Source of the DNA: Rebecca billardiae RCC1528 | Lineage: Eukaryota; Haptophyta | Direction of reading: 5' to 3' | Length of the DNA stretch: 64,000 bases | Assembly: GCA_965240325.2 (NCBI GenBank) | Contig: OZ251227.1 | Coordinates: 3,348,001-3,412,000 of the forward strand | Translations under genes and position numbers: made by a program | Notes under the pieces: generated by a model | Told to the model about the DNA's origin: nothing | Seen by the model: the letters and a program-made list of their open reading frames with translations, nothing else | Database searches by the model: none | Shown: positions 20,631 to 30,404 of the stretch, in pieces | How positions within the stretch are numbered: position 1 is the first letter of the stretch | Layout: the number at the start of each line of letters is the position of its first letter

Positions 20631-22256
20631 ATGCGCCGCGCGCCGTGGCTGTGCTTCGCGCTGCTCGCCGCGTCGGCCGCGCGGCCGGCGCGGGGCGGGC
20701 GGCCGGGCGACGGGCTCTTCGAGGCGTCCGTGCCCGCGTACGTCGCCTCCGACCTCGTCGGCGCCACGCGCCGCGCCGCGGCCGCGCGCTGCGCGTCGCA
20801 GCTCCCGGCGATGCGCGCGCACGTCGACCGGTACCGATCTCTTGAGAAGGTTCTCGTCTTCGAGCCGCCGACGTGGGAGACGCAGGGCATCGGCACGCTG
20901 GTGTGGTGGTACATCGGCGCGTGGAAGGCCGGGCTGGGCACGCGCCGCGCCGCCTTCTTCTCCAACGGCGACGGCGTGCGCTCGCGCACGTTCGAACTCA
21001 ACGCTCGCTTCCGCGTCGACGCGCTCGGCGACAGGGGCGAGCTGCTGAACTGGAATTGGTCGGAGCGCGGCGTGCGCGGGAACGTGAGCGCGGCGATGCG
21101 CGCGCGTGGGCTCCGCGAGCCCGACGCCGAGCTGCGCGTCGTCTGCGAGAAGGCCAAGGCCTGCGCGTTCGAAGCACACGCCGGGCCGGGCGACGGCAGC
21201 GGCGCGCGCCGGCTCGTCAAGTCGGCGCGCTCGCTGGCGGCGGCGGCGGCGGTGCTCGCGTCGAGCGCGTGGGTGCGCGTGACGATGTGGGACGGGGACC
21301 ACGGCCGCGTGCGCCCCGTCAAGAAGTGGCCGAACTGGCTCACCCAGCCGCTGCCCGGCGTCAGCCGGCCGAACGGCGGCGTATTCGACTGCGGGACACA
21401 CTGGCTGCTACGGCCGGCGCCGAGCGTGCAGGCGGCCATGCTGCCGATCGTGCAGGGCGTGGACCGCGTGGGCGGCGCGCTGACGGGGCTGCACATCCGC
21501 ACGCTCGCGCTCGACATCATCTTCAAGGGGCGTGCCGCGCGCGGCCGCGCCTGCCCCGCCGAGGAGCTCCGTCGGCAGCGCGCGCTGCTTGGACTGAGCG
21601 CGCGGCTGCGCGGCTTGCAGACAGCGCCCAACCGGAGCACGGCCGAGCGCGCGCTCGGCGAGGAGTGGCGGCTGTGGAACGCGATGGCGGCGGAGAACTG
21701 CCCGAAGTGCGCGACGGACCCGTTCGAGTGGTGCCACCCGCGCGGCGCGGGCGCCACCTCGCTCCGCGTCGCGGGCGAGGGCGCGCTGGTAGGCATGGTG
21801 CGGTGCGCGCTCGCGCACGGCTCGCGCGCGCCCGCGCGCCGCGCCGACGGCCCGACGCGCGTCTTCGTCTCGACGGACTCGCTCGGGCTGGTGCAGCTGC
21901 TGCGCGCGACGCCGGGGCTGGCGCGGCTGCTCGTCACCACGGGCGACGCGCCCGCGCACGTGCAGTGCGACGCCTCGCGCAAGCGGCAGCACGACGCGTG
22001 CGGCTCGGCGGCGGCGCGAGATACGGCCGAGATCAAGGCGGCGACTGATCTCTCACTACTGGGCCTGGGCGGGTGGGCGATGCAGTACTCGGGCTCGACG
22101 TTCTTCACGCTCGCGGCGGCGATCAACCCGCACCTGCGTGGGGCCGCGCCGGGCGACATGGCGGGCACGTGCGTGCGCGCGCCCTGGAGCATCCCCGGCT
22201 GCAACCGAGAGCTCGTCCACTGGACGGACGCGTGCGCGGGCGCGGCCGCCGAATAA
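20631..22256 (+). CDS. Secreted fucosyltransferase-like (GT-B) protein
   Basis: Single exon, 541 aa from the ATG at 20631. Residues 1-19 are a signal peptide or anchor (MRRAPWLCFALLAASAARP). The layout suggests a GT-B fucosyltransferase or similar glycosyltransferase: GTLVWWYIGAWKAGL near the start, a central GGVFDCGTHWLL, 'TGLHIRTLALD' (candidate arginine of the GDP-sugar pocket), then VFVSTDSLGLVQLL and 'DLSLLGLGGWAMQYSGSTFF', a layout shared by O-, alpha-1,2- and alpha-1,6-fucosyltransferases. Eight or more cysteines in the C-terminal part suit a luminal protein. The assignment rests on motif order, so the sugar is not certain. It is co-oriented from a shared promoter with the gene at 17396-20563, which may point to coordinated glycan synthesis. 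Confidence 0.6.
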   Translation: MRRAPWLCFALLAASAARPARGGRPGDGLFEASVPAYVASDLVGATRRAAAARCASQLPAMRAHVDRYRSLEKVLVFEPPTWETQGIGTLVWWYIGAWKAGLGTRRAAFFSNGDGVRSRTFELNARFRVDALGDRGELLNWNWSERGVRGNVSAAMRARGLREPDAELRVVCEKAKACAFEAHAGPGDGSGARRLVKSARSLAAAAAVLASSAWVRVTMWDGDHGRVRPVKKWPNWLTQPLPGVSRPNGGVFDCGTHWLLRPAPSVQAAMLPIVQGVDRVGGALTGLHIRTLALDIIFKGRAARGRACPAEELRRQRALLGLSARLRGLQTAPNRSTAERALGEEWRLWNAMAAENCPKCATDPFEWCHPRGAGATSLRVAGEGALVGMVRCALAHGSRAPARRADGPTRVFVSTDSLGLVQLLRATPGLARLLVTTGDAPAHVQCDASRKRQHDACGSAAARDTAEIKAATDLSLLGLGGWAMQYSGSTFFTLAAAINPHLRGAAPGDMAGTCVRAPWSIPGCNRELVHWTDACAGAAAE

Positions 22257-23432
22257 TCTATATAGCTGCTAGTGCTGGTAACGTTATTCGCGCGCGCCGA
22301 CCGAGGCTTGGGGGTTATACGGAATTAGCTACTAGACGGCCGTTACGACCACTGATGTAGTATAGACCGTTTTCCGGGCTGCGCTGCCTAGCAGTACCGA
22401 GTGGCGATGCCAGAGTAGTCTAGCAGTACAGCTATATGTGGGGTTATTGGTACAATAACTGATTGTCTAAGAGGATGACGACAAGAACGCCGGGTGCCAG
22501 CGCCGCTCATCAGCCACATCGCCCTCTACCAGACCATCGCCTCAAAGGGCGCTGCTCCCGGACAAACAGTCTGTCCGGGTTGTTCTGCCGCCCACCAGGA
22601 GACTCTAGGGGGTCCATGACAGCAGCCCACTGAATTGTGATTTTCGACAACCATGCGATTTAGGTGTCTGACGAGCGTGGCGCTTGCGGAGGCACCCACA
22701 AATATGTCCTGGAACCCAGCCCAGCCGTCAGAAGCACCCAAAACCGACTCCGCGCGTCGTCGCGCGGTCGTGCGCGCACGCCAGCTGCGCCACTGTGTCA
22801 CATACAGATTCAGCCAAACGTCAACGACTTGTTATGGCGGCTAAATGACGGTATGTCGTCGGACTTACTTATTCATAACCGTTGCAACCCGCCCCAACAA
22901 AATTAAGGTGGACTTGCTAAATTTTAGTAGGCACGATGAGTGCGCGTAGAGGTCGGTGAAAAACTACTCCAAGATCGAGCATGTTACCCACTTAATTAGA
23001 GACATGTACCCGTATATATGCACTCACCCACCCGTTTATTATACAATGCGGGTGGGTTTTAAATATATATTCAGGGTGGTGTCAATATGGGGGTACCTTG
23101 TTCACTATTCGTGACACTGGGTCATCCGAATAGGCCGCGCCGCCGCGCGGAGTGACGGCGGGCTCATGCCACCGTCAAACCGTCCCGCAGCAGGCCCGGA
23201 CGGACCTGATGCGGGCGGCGGGCTGCAAGCCGAAGCACACTACCAAGCGCACCTCTGAGCATGCCACCATCCCCATAGTCGTGAAGGAGTCCTCCGCCAT
23301 CGACGCTTGCGTGCGCAGACTAGCAGTCATCGCCGCCGCAGAGCTTGCCGCGGCCGTTCGGCGACTTCCGTGCCCGTGCTCTGTGTCACCGGCGTCGTCG
23401 CCGTTCGTCGTACCCCAGCCCACGCGAGGCCG
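22257..23432. other. Gene-free region with hairpins
   Basis: No gene seen. It includes the dispersed hairpin repeat at 22433-22474, a CCCGGACA/TGTCCGGG stem at about 22557-22579, and the stem ACCCACCCG (23026-23034) / CGGGTGGGT (23049-23057) followed by TTTT. The stretch 22840-23100 is clearly more AT-rich than its surroundings. Confidence 0.55.
22433..22474 (+). repeat. Dispersed hairpin repeat, copy b
   Basis: Stem TTATTG / CAATAA (22444-22458) followed by CTGATTGTCTAAGAGG. It is nearly identical to copy c (39994-40035, minus strand) and related to copy a (12269-12325). Confidence 0.85.
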
Positions 23433-24752
23433 TCACCGGTCCACCGGTACTGCGGCGGACTGCGCGCGCTTCGCCGCGCGCTCGCCCTCGAGCTCCGCCG
23501 CTCTCCTCTCGCGCTTGAACTGGACGCAGTCGGCAGCCATGGCAGCCCGCTCGGCCGCAGCGCGATCTGTGCCCCCCCGCGCGCTGCGCTCGGTTGCGTC
23601 GGCGCGCAAGCTGGCGCGCGCAGCGTCGGCGACGGCGCGCGCGGTCGCCTTGCGCGACGAGTCCAGCTCCACCTGCTGCTCCGTCAGGCGCACCTGCTGC
23701 TCCAAGATGACCGCGTGCTCAGCAGGAGTCACGCGCTGCTCGTGCAGCGGCACCTGCACGCGGCCTGCTGCGGACGCGCGCGGCGCGCCGGCGTCGGGGG
23801 GCGAGTAGAGGTCGCGGAAGGGGCAGCTGTCGTCGCCGGCGCCCAGCGACGTGTCGTCGGCATCCAGCTCCGCCTTCCTCTCCGCCGCCGACGCGCCCTG
23901 CTTCCGGCTCAGGATGCGCTCCATGTCCTTGTTCTTGCCCTTCCACCACCTGTGCACGGTCATCAGCCAGATGCCGATCACCTCCAGCAGCGGCGAGTCG
24001 TGGCGCGCCGAGATGCCGAGCGCATCCGCGCAGACGAGCGCGAGCGCATTGGGCTTCTTCGTCCCACCGTCGCGCGCGGTCTGGGCGCACGCCGGGGTGA
24101 ACACTCTGACCAACGGCTTGTGCTTCTTCAAGTTCTCGAGCATGAGGTCCACGAGCGTGCGGAGGAGGTCGAGGAGCATGAAGTTGAGCACCGATGCGTA
24201 CCGCGGGCGAAAGCCGGCCACGGGCCGACCGGCCAAGGGCTGCAGCACGTGGATGGCGCGCGCCGCCACCGCCGTCTCCTCGAGCTGCTGCGCGCTGACG
24301 TTGACGTCAGGCCGTAGCTCGGGCCTGCACGGTTGCACACAGCCGAGGCCGTCCGCGGAGGAGGCGAGCCCCTCGGCGGTGCCAGCGGGGACCTCGGGCG
24401 GGTCGCACACATCCATGGGCACGCGTGCATCATCATCTGCCGCGCCCTGGACCTCGTCATGCCCGGCACAGCGGTCCGCAAGTTGGTCGGCGGTAGCTGG
24501 CCCTTGCGGCAGAGACGTCGCGGGCACGTCCGAGGGCGAGAAGGCAGCGTCGGGTGGGGAAGGAGACAGCGTCGAGTCGTTGCCGATGCCTATCCCACCG
24601 CGTTGCGCATGTTCGTCTCCGCGTTGCTCGCCTGCACGTGCTCCTAGGACGCGCTCCTTGGTCGCGGGCAGCACACGTTGAGCACGCAGATTCAAATCAT
24701 GAAGCACGAGCGTCGACTGGCCAGCGACTCCCAGCGAGAGCCCGGTCCACAC
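23433..24752 (-). CDS. Unrecognised protein, coiled-coil C-terminus; 5' end unsettled
   Basis: An open frame of 439 codons whose residue mix (K, D, E, F, N, I) is far more protein-like than the Arg/Ala/Pro-rich shadow frames common here. The frame opens at 24752, but the first ATG is at 24416, so either the protein starts there (327 aa) or an upstream exon is missing. No known domain is recognised. Visible parts: an acidic/Pro-rich N-terminus, a helical hydrophobic segment (VLNFMLLDLLRTLVDLML), a basic/aromatic patch (HRWWKGKNKDMERILSRK), and a Gln/Glu/Ala/Arg-rich coiled coil (EQQVRLTEQQVELD) to the end. The surroundings are repeat-rich, so an origin in a mobile element is possible, though I see no transposase or polymerase motif. 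Confidence 0.4.
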   Translation of the reverse strand: MWTGLSLGVAGQSTLVLHDLNLRAQRVLPATKERVLGARAGEQRGDEHAQRGGIGIGNDSTLSPSPPDAAFSPSDVPATSLPQGPATADQLADRCAGHDEVQGAADDDARVPMDVCDPPEVPAGTAEGLASSADGLGCVQPCRPELRPDVNVSAQQLEETAVAARAIHVLQPLAGRPVAGFRPRYASVLNFMLLDLLRTLVDLMLENLKKHKPLVRVFTPACAQTARDGGTKKPNALALVCADALGISARHDSPLLEVIGIWLMTVHRWWKGKNKDMERILSRKQGASAAERKAELDADDTSLGAGDDSCPFRDLYSPPDAGAPRASAAGRVQVPLHEQRVTPAEHAVILEQQVRLTEQQVELDSSRKATARAVADAARASLRADATERSARGGTDRAAAERAAMAADCVQFKRERRAAELEGERAAKRAQSAAVPVDR

Positions 24753-25260
24753 GAAGCATGGCTACCTGTCCGCAGCCGCCCAGCCGCTCGGCGAGGCGCC
24801 TGCGCCGAGGTGGGCGCGCCCAACGGCGAGCGGACGGCCGTCGACGAGGGCCATCAGCCTCGCCGACCCCGTTCAGAGCTCCGCTCCCGCGCCGGGGCCA
24901 GCCGAGCGCGGATTTGGAATCTGCCGATCGCGAAAACACGCCGAACAAGTTCTGAAAAGGAAAAGAAAAGAAATCAAAAAGCAATTTAATCTGATGGACC
25001 CCCTACAGGAGATCGGTTTCCGGCGCCGGCCTCTGCCGCCTGCTTCGCCAGGCGCGGCGTGCGAGATGGCTCCAGCCAAGCTCGTCCTGCGTCGCCGGCG
25101 GCGGCGGCTCGCACGCGGGTGGCGCGTCGCGTGCACCGACCAACATCTTTCGGCAAGGACACGTAAATCCCACTGAGTAGGAACACACGCAGCCGCCTCG
25201 GCATCGACATGCCAGGCGGCGTGCCCACCTTCATCGGCCAGCAGTTGGCGTCGGCGTTCA

Positions 25261-25286
25261 CGAGGACGGCTAGACATATATATATA
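25261..25286 (+). repeat. Dispersed repeat CGAGGACGGCTAGAC-(AT)n
   Basis: CGAGGACGGCTAGACATATAT at 25261 recurs in inverted orientation at 38581-38608, each time leading into an AT run. Confidence 0.8.
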
Positions 25287-25310
25287 TATATATAGTCCGC
25301 CGCCGTGAAA

Positions 25311-25369
25311 TATGACCGCGTTCCGCGGTCCTTTTCCGTAGAACGAACGTAGTTCAGGGCCCGCGGTGG
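25311..25369 (+). repeat. Dispersed hairpin repeat (GACCGCG-TTC-CGCGGTC), copy 1
   Basis: A perfect 7-bp stem with a 3-nt loop at 25314-25330, followed by CCTTTTC and a partly conserved tail ending GGGCCCGCGGTGGC. The same unit lies at 63802-63862 on the same strand. Both copies follow an AT tract. Confidence 0.85.
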
Positions 25370-25517
25370 CGGCCGGTGCACCCTCCGTCGCAGTCGTCTA
25401 TTGACAGACCAGTTGCATATATGCGGATAGTGCCCGTACAACTAGACTCCAGCGGCGCGCCGCCGCCCGCCGCGCCGGGCGGGCCCATTGCAGCCGCCGG
25501 CGCGGCGCCGATTGTGT

Positions 25518-25829
25518 ACAGGCGGATGCGACGAGGCGTGATCGACGCATGAGCGCGACTCCCCGTGCACACCAGGCCACGCGAAGCTGACAGCCAGGGA
25601 GCACGGTGCGGGGCCGCGGATTCGTTCGGGCCGCTGCTGCTGACCGCTGAGTCCCCGGGGTCACCCCCCGCGCCGGCAGCGCCCGGGATGATGCACTGGT
25701 CCGAGTAGGGTTCGACCAGCGCCTGCGCGACGGCCGACAGGCGGGCGCGAGGCGTGATCGACGCATGAGCGCAACTCTACGTGCACGCCAGGCCACGCGG
25801 AGCTGACAGCCCGAGGGAGCACGGTGCCG
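25518..25829. repeat. Diverged direct repeat pair of about 95 bp
   Basis: Copies at about 25518-25611 and 25734-25829, offset by about 216 bp, share GAGGCGTGATCGACGCATGA, CAGGCCACGCG, AGCTGACAGCC and GGGAGCACGGTGC. Confidence 0.8.
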
Positions 25830-27078
25830 AGGTGCGAGGGCACCGGTGATCCGGTTCGCGCACTCGCCGCGCGTGCACGGGCAGCTGACACACCTCGATC
25901 AGGCTCGGCACGCGTTGCAGAGGCACGGCCAGCTCTGGGGACGTCACGCACCACCGTCGCCCGCGCAGCTCGTCCTCCTCGTAGAGTACCGTTCAGTTCC
26001 GAGGCGTAGCCCTCGCTCAGAGTCGACCGACGATGGACTCGGATCGTCGCCGCGCCTGCTCTCTCTCAATCAAGAAGAGTTCTGGGAGACCCCGGAAAGG
26101 CATGGCAAGGGCGGCGCGTGGTGAAGTCGAAGGCTCAGAGATCGATCAGTCCGGCATCAGGCGCCACTGCCCCCGAGCTTGCGAGAGCCCGAACACAGGG
26201 CGGCGGCTGCGGCGCCGGCTCGCGGACGCGCCGGGGCCGCGCAAGGCCGCGCCGAGGCATCGACAGGGCGGCAGGGGCGGCGGGGGCGCGCGGAGTGAGC
26301 GGGGGCACGACGAACGCGATGTCGACGGCAGTCGGGACCCGCCGCAGCCGCGCGCTCCAGGCGCCATTCGCCGCGCGCACCTGCCCATCGCCGTCCTCAC
26401 CCGTCGGTCGCTCGTGAGCCTCGTGCCCGTGGCTCGCCTCCAAACGCGGGCCGCCTCTGGTGGGCCGCCGCCCGGGGCCGCACGCGCGCCCAACCAAGTC
26501 CGTTCGCGTCAGATAGTATATTGAGATATACGCCGAGCTTGGGCCCTCTGCTACTGACCCTTGCCTTGTCGGCTCCTGATACAGATAGGGCGCGATTGAA
26601 TAGTTGATCAACTGATTCAAGGGACGTACATTGTCACATCGGTTCGCGGCAATCTCACTATCAAACTAAATCGCTCGTAACGAACCGTTACGTTAAAGTC
26701 ACGGCCGCTCACGTCCCGTCCATCGATTGAATAGGGGAATGTCGTGGACGCGGTTATTTCTCCGTAATGCATGTGTAGAGAGGGTCTCAAAAATCAAAAC
26801 TCGGTCACCGCCAGCCCTAAAAATATTAACATCGCCCCCCGTCCCTTTTTTCTTGATCAAAGATCTTTTTAAAACGTGGTTAGGGCCCACGGAGCGGGCT
26901 CCACGCTGCGCGTTCCGCCCTGCACCGCGGGCCATTATATAGCAGCTGCTAGTAGTAGCACGCAGTAGCATATCTGACGGATGCTAGTAGTATGGGGGTA
27001 GTAGTAGCAGTATATATGTATATACATATATATATATATATCGTGATCGTCGCCGGTGTCAAAGTGCTACCGTCGCCG

Positions 27079-28860
27079 TCACGGCCGCGGCGCCTGCGGC
27101 GGCCGCGACGACGGCACGACGCTCGCGTTGAGCACGGGCCAGCGCGGCGGGGGCGGCCCCTCCTCGCCGAGCACGACCTGCACCAGCTTGAACCGATGGC
27201 CGCCGTCGGGCGCGTCCGTCTCCGCCGCCACCGTCAGCCGGAGCGCGCACACGTCCCGACCCGAGTCGATGGCGGCCATGTCCGCTTGGACGAAGCGGAG
27301 GACCGCCTCGCGCGTGAGCGAGGTGCGGGCGCGGTGGTGCCCGCTGATCCGCGCGGGCTCGCACGCGCACGCGCGCGCGCACTCGGCGCGCACCACGCCC
27401 ATCCCGCCGTACGACACGAGCCGGCGCACGGCGATGTACATCCGGTGCGCGTCGTCCGGCCGGATTTCCGGGAGCGTGCGGTTGGCCGCGGGCGGCAGCG
27501 GCAGCAGCTGCAGCGCCACGACCGCGCCGACCTCGGTCGCCTCGAGGCCGGGCTTGAAGACCGTGCGCGAGCCCGGCTCCTTCTCGATGAACCGCCACCC
27601 CCGGCTCTCGAGCACGTGCGCCACGATGGCGCCCTCCGCGTCGATCACGTGCCGCCGCTCCGGACGGATCTTGTCGGCTCGGCTGATCGCACGCTGCTTG
27701 CGCACCGCGCCGGCGCGAATCCTCTCGAGCCGGTTGGCGTCGGTTGTGTAGCAGACGAGGGAGCGGTGCGGCCCGAGCTCGGGCGCGACGGGCGGCGGGA
27801 GGAACGGCGGGCCGCGCCGCGCCGCCACGCGCAGCCGCCCGCCGCTCGCCCACGCCGCGTGTAACCGCCACGTTTCGTCAACCAGCCACTCTGAGTAGAG
27901 CCGCGCGGCGCGCTCGGTCGGGTGCACGCCGTCGTGCGTGACCCACGCGGCGAGGGAGACGTTGGGCCAGCGGCCGGCGGGCGTGGCGAACTCGTGCCAC
28001 AGCAGGTCCTGCGCCGACACCGCCGCCGCGTGGTAGTACCGCGCGAGCGCCACCGCCTTCTCCTCCTCGGTGGGCGAAGGCGGCCCGTCCCGGCCGCGCC
28101 GCAAGTCAGCGAACGGTCCAAGCGCTGCGGGCAGTGGGAGGTGCGGCGGCGTGGTGGCGGTGCACAGCCGCTCGAGCCCGCCCGGGTGGCGCAGCGGGTT
28201 GTGCGCCGGCCACACGCACCACGGGAAGAGCACGACGAAGAGCACCGCCGGCGGCGCGCCGCCCGGACTCGCCGGGTGGCGCAGCAGAGTCCGGATGAGT
28301 CGCTCGATGTGGTGCAGCTCCGAGTCGGCGACGACGCCCATCTCGAGGATCCAGAGGTCGACGCGGCGCGGGGCCCACGAGGAGAGGCACTCGGCGAAGA
28401 GGCGCAGCGAGCCGCCCGCGCGCCCCGCGTTGTACAGCGCGCTCTCCGCGTGCGGCCACGTGTCGTTCAGCCAATCGAACCAGCGGCGCACCCACCCGCG
28501 CCCGCGACTCGCGCGCGAGACGAGCTCGGCGTTCTTGCCGGGGCCGAGGTCGCGCGTGGAGCAGCAGCGCGGGCAGAAGGGCATGAACGAGTGCGTGCAC
28601 CCGCCCTGCGTGCCCGTCACCGACGTGCCCAGCGCCACGGCCGTGATCGGCTGCCCCGCGCTCAGCGTCTCCCAGAAAGCCGCCCAGCCGGCCGAGCCGC
28701 CCGCGCCGTGCAGCTCGGCGCGCTCGAGCATGGCGTACGTCGTGAGCTCGGGCGTGGGCCGGGGGGGGAGCGACGCCAGCTGCGCGCCCACGGCGGGCCC
28801 GTCGAGCATCAGCGCGAGCACGAAGCAGCTGCATGCCGCGAGCGCGCTCCCGGCGGCCAT
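27079..28860 (-). CDS. Secreted SGNH/GDSL-type hydrolase with C-terminal domain
   Basis: Single exon, 593 aa from the ATG at 28860. Residues 3-25 are a signal peptide (LAACSCFVLALMLDGPAVGA). SGNH esterase blocks: nucleophile motif ALGTSVTGTQGG (Ser80), LYNAGRAGGSL (block II glycine region), WILEMGVVADS (block III position, Asn not evident), and the catalytic Asp-His pair in HDGVHPTERAARL. Such enzymes remove acetyl or acyl groups from polysaccharides or lipids. A Cys pair (CTHSFMPFCPRCCS) sits shortly after block I. The last 220 residues form a separate unrecognised domain (SLVCYTTDANRLERI, GWRFIEKEPGSRTVFKPG, YGGMGVVRAECARACAC) that looks like a beta-rich binding module. Divergent from the gene at 29049, 188 bp apart. 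Confidence 0.7.
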   Translation of the reverse strand: MAAGSALAACSCFVLALMLDGPAVGAQLASLPPRPTPELTTYAMLERAELHGAGGSAGWAAFWETLSAGQPITAVALGTSVTGTQGGCTHSFMPFCPRCCSTRDLGPGKNAELVSRASRGRGWVRRWFDWLNDTWPHAESALYNAGRAGGSLRLFAECLSSWAPRRVDLWILEMGVVADSELHHIERLIRTLLRHPASPGGAPPAVLFVVLFPWCVWPAHNPLRHPGGLERLCTATTPPHLPLPAALGPFADLRRGRDGPPSPTEEEKAVALARYYHAAAVSAQDLLWHEFATPAGRWPNVSLAAWVTHDGVHPTERAARLYSEWLVDETWRLHAAWASGGRLRVAARRGPPFLPPPVAPELGPHRSLVCYTTDANRLERIRAGAVRKQRAISRADKIRPERRHVIDAEGAIVAHVLESRGWRFIEKEPGSRTVFKPGLEATEVGAVVALQLLPLPPAANRTLPEIRPDDAHRMYIAVRRLVSYGGMGVVRAECARACACEPARISGHHRARTSLTREAVLRFVQADMAAIDSGRDVCALRLTVAAETDAPDGGHRFKLVQVVLGEEGPPPPRWPVLNASVVPSSRPPQAPRP

Positions 28861-29048
28861 GCTGCTGCGCGCCCAGCCTTTGACGCAAAGTCCGGGCGGC
28901 TCTTGATCAGCCCGCTGCCGCCCGCTGCTCACCACTCTACAACTCCGGGCCGGCGCGGGCGGGCGAGTCCCGCGCGTGCGCCTCCCGTGACCAAGCTGAA
29001 AGCAGGGCGGGTCACAAGCTTGGACGTCGTCCACGCGGCCGTGCGGGG

Positions 29049-30404
29049 ATGACGGCGGTGCGGCGCGGCGCACGGCACGCGCGCGCGGCGGTGCTGGGCT
29101 TCGCCTGCACGATCGCCGCGGCGACCTCCAGCGCGGACACGGCCGACGGCCACGTGCCGCGCGCGGCGCTCGCCGCCATCGCCGACGCGCACCTTGAGCA
29201 GTGGGAGCGCTGTCTCTCTGACAACGGCGCGAGCGACGACTGCCTCGCGGGCGCGTCGGAGCGCTTCGAGTGGCGCGGGCCGTTCGGCGAGGCGCTCTCG
29301 CTCGAGGACGCCGCCGACGCGCTCCGCCCGGACTCGCCGTTCCGCGCCGCCTTTGCGCGCACGACCGCGTGGCGCCGCTCAATCTACGTCGGCGCGAGCT
29401 CGGTCGCCTATGTCGCCGACCTGTTCCACGAGTGCTCGAACGGCGTCGTGGGCGACGACGAGATGCTGTCCGTGCTGAGCGTCGATCCTGCCACGCGCGA
29501 GCTCGAGCGCTGGGACCTCGGCCTGTACGCCGACCACTTTGACCACACCGTCGCGCGGTGCAACGGCGGGCGCACGCCCGCGCCGGAGCGGCCGCAGCAG
29601 ACGTACGTTTTAGAGGGCAAGGCGGTGGCGGCGCTGGACGCGCTGTGGGACGACGAGGCGGACGCGGCGCCGGGCGCGCTGGCGGAGAACGTGACGCTCT
29701 GCCTCAGCGTGCTCCCCGCCGGGCGCTCGTGCGTGCGCACGCGCGAGGCGGTGCTCGCGCTGCTCGGCGCGCGAGGGCGCGCCAACTCGCGCGCGTTCAC
29801 CAGGCGAGCGGTGCTTGGGCGCGGCTCGGCCTGGCTGTCGTGGGTCGCGCACGGCGTGTGCGCGGACGGCACGCGCGAGCAGCTCGAGGGCGAGCTGCTG
29901 TACGAGATCGAGCCGAGCACCGGCGCCGTCACGCGCATCACCCACGTCATGGACCTCCATGCCGTCCGCGCCTCATGCCAGCTCGCCGACGCCGACGCCG
30001 ACGCCGCCGCGGACGGCGGGCGGCCGGGCGCGCAGCAGAACCGGACGGCGCCTGCGCTCGTCAGGCTCGCGCTCAACGCGCTGCGCGGCGGCGCGGGCGC
30101 GGGCGCGGCCGGGCGGCCGGCGGAGGAGGACGGCTCGCGCACCGCGACGCGCACCGCCGCCGCCACCATCTCCGCCCTCATCCTCGCCCTCGTCTGCCTC
30201 GGCATCCTGGCCGTCACCGCCGCCATGTGTGTGCGCTCGCGGCCGGGCCACGGGCCGATTGGGCTTGCGCTCGAGAGCATGGGCGTGGAGCGCGCGGCGG
30301 GCGACGAGCTGGCGGGCGAGCACTCGGCGGAGTACGCGCTGCACCAGGGCGGGGACGACGACGCGCCCGCGCCGCTGCTGATCCCTGGGATGACGAGTCG
30401 CTGA
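29049..30404 (+). CDS. Type I membrane protein with two NTF2/SnoaL-like segments
   Basis: Single exon, 451 aa from the ATG at 29049. Residues 1-29 are a signal peptide (RGARHARAAVLGFACTIAAA). Two similar ectodomain segments follow, each beginning with a helical Cys-containing stretch and then a beta-sheet part: 'HLEQWERCLSDNGASDDCLAG' with 'SVAYVADLFHECSNG', and 'LAENVTLCLSVLPAGRSCVRT' with 'AWLSWVAHGVCADGT'. This layout resembles NTF2-like/SnoaL folds, which bind small hydrophobic ligands, but no catalytic residues can be assigned. One transmembrane helix lies near residues 372-394, followed by a cytosolic tail of about 55 residues. NxS/T sites (NVT, NRT) fit a secretory protein. The role is unknown. 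Confidence 0.55.
   Translation: MTAVRRGARHARAAVLGFACTIAAATSSADTADGHVPRAALAAIADAHLEQWERCLSDNGASDDCLAGASERFEWRGPFGEALSLEDAADALRPDSPFRAAFARTTAWRRSIYVGASSVAYVADLFHECSNGVVGDDEMLSVLSVDPATRELERWDLGLYADHFDHTVARCNGGRTPAPERPQQTYVLEGKAVAALDALWDDEADAAPGALAENVTLCLSVLPAGRSCVRTREAVLALLGARGRANSRAFTRRAVLGRGSAWLSWVAHGVCADGTREQLEGELLYEIEPSTGAVTRITHVMDLHAVRASCQLADADADAAADGGRPGAQQNRTAPALVRLALNALRGGAGAGAAGRPAEEDGSRTATRTAAATISALILALVCLGILAVTAAMCVRSRPGHGPIGLALESMGVERAAGDELAGEHSAEYALHQGGDDDAPAPLLIPGMTSR

Larger units (their letters stand above)
24753..27078. other. Repeat-bearing gene-poor region
   Basis: Only short open frames, none with a recognisable domain. It contains two dispersed repeats (25261-25286 and 25311-25369), a direct repeat pair (25518-25611 and 25734-25829) and an AT run (25277-25294). 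A distinctly AT-richer segment at 26520-26950 resembles no other part of the window. Confidence 0.5.

Noticed and set aside
23026-23061. Hairpin ACCCACCCG/CGGGTGGGT followed by TTTT as a bacterial-style terminator
   Set aside because: The DNA is eukaryotic and no gene ends nearby; kept only as a hairpin in the region note.
7931-28895. AAAG(G)TCCGGGC-like strings in several divergent promoters
   Set aside because: Short and expected often in GC-rich DNA; no statistics possible here.
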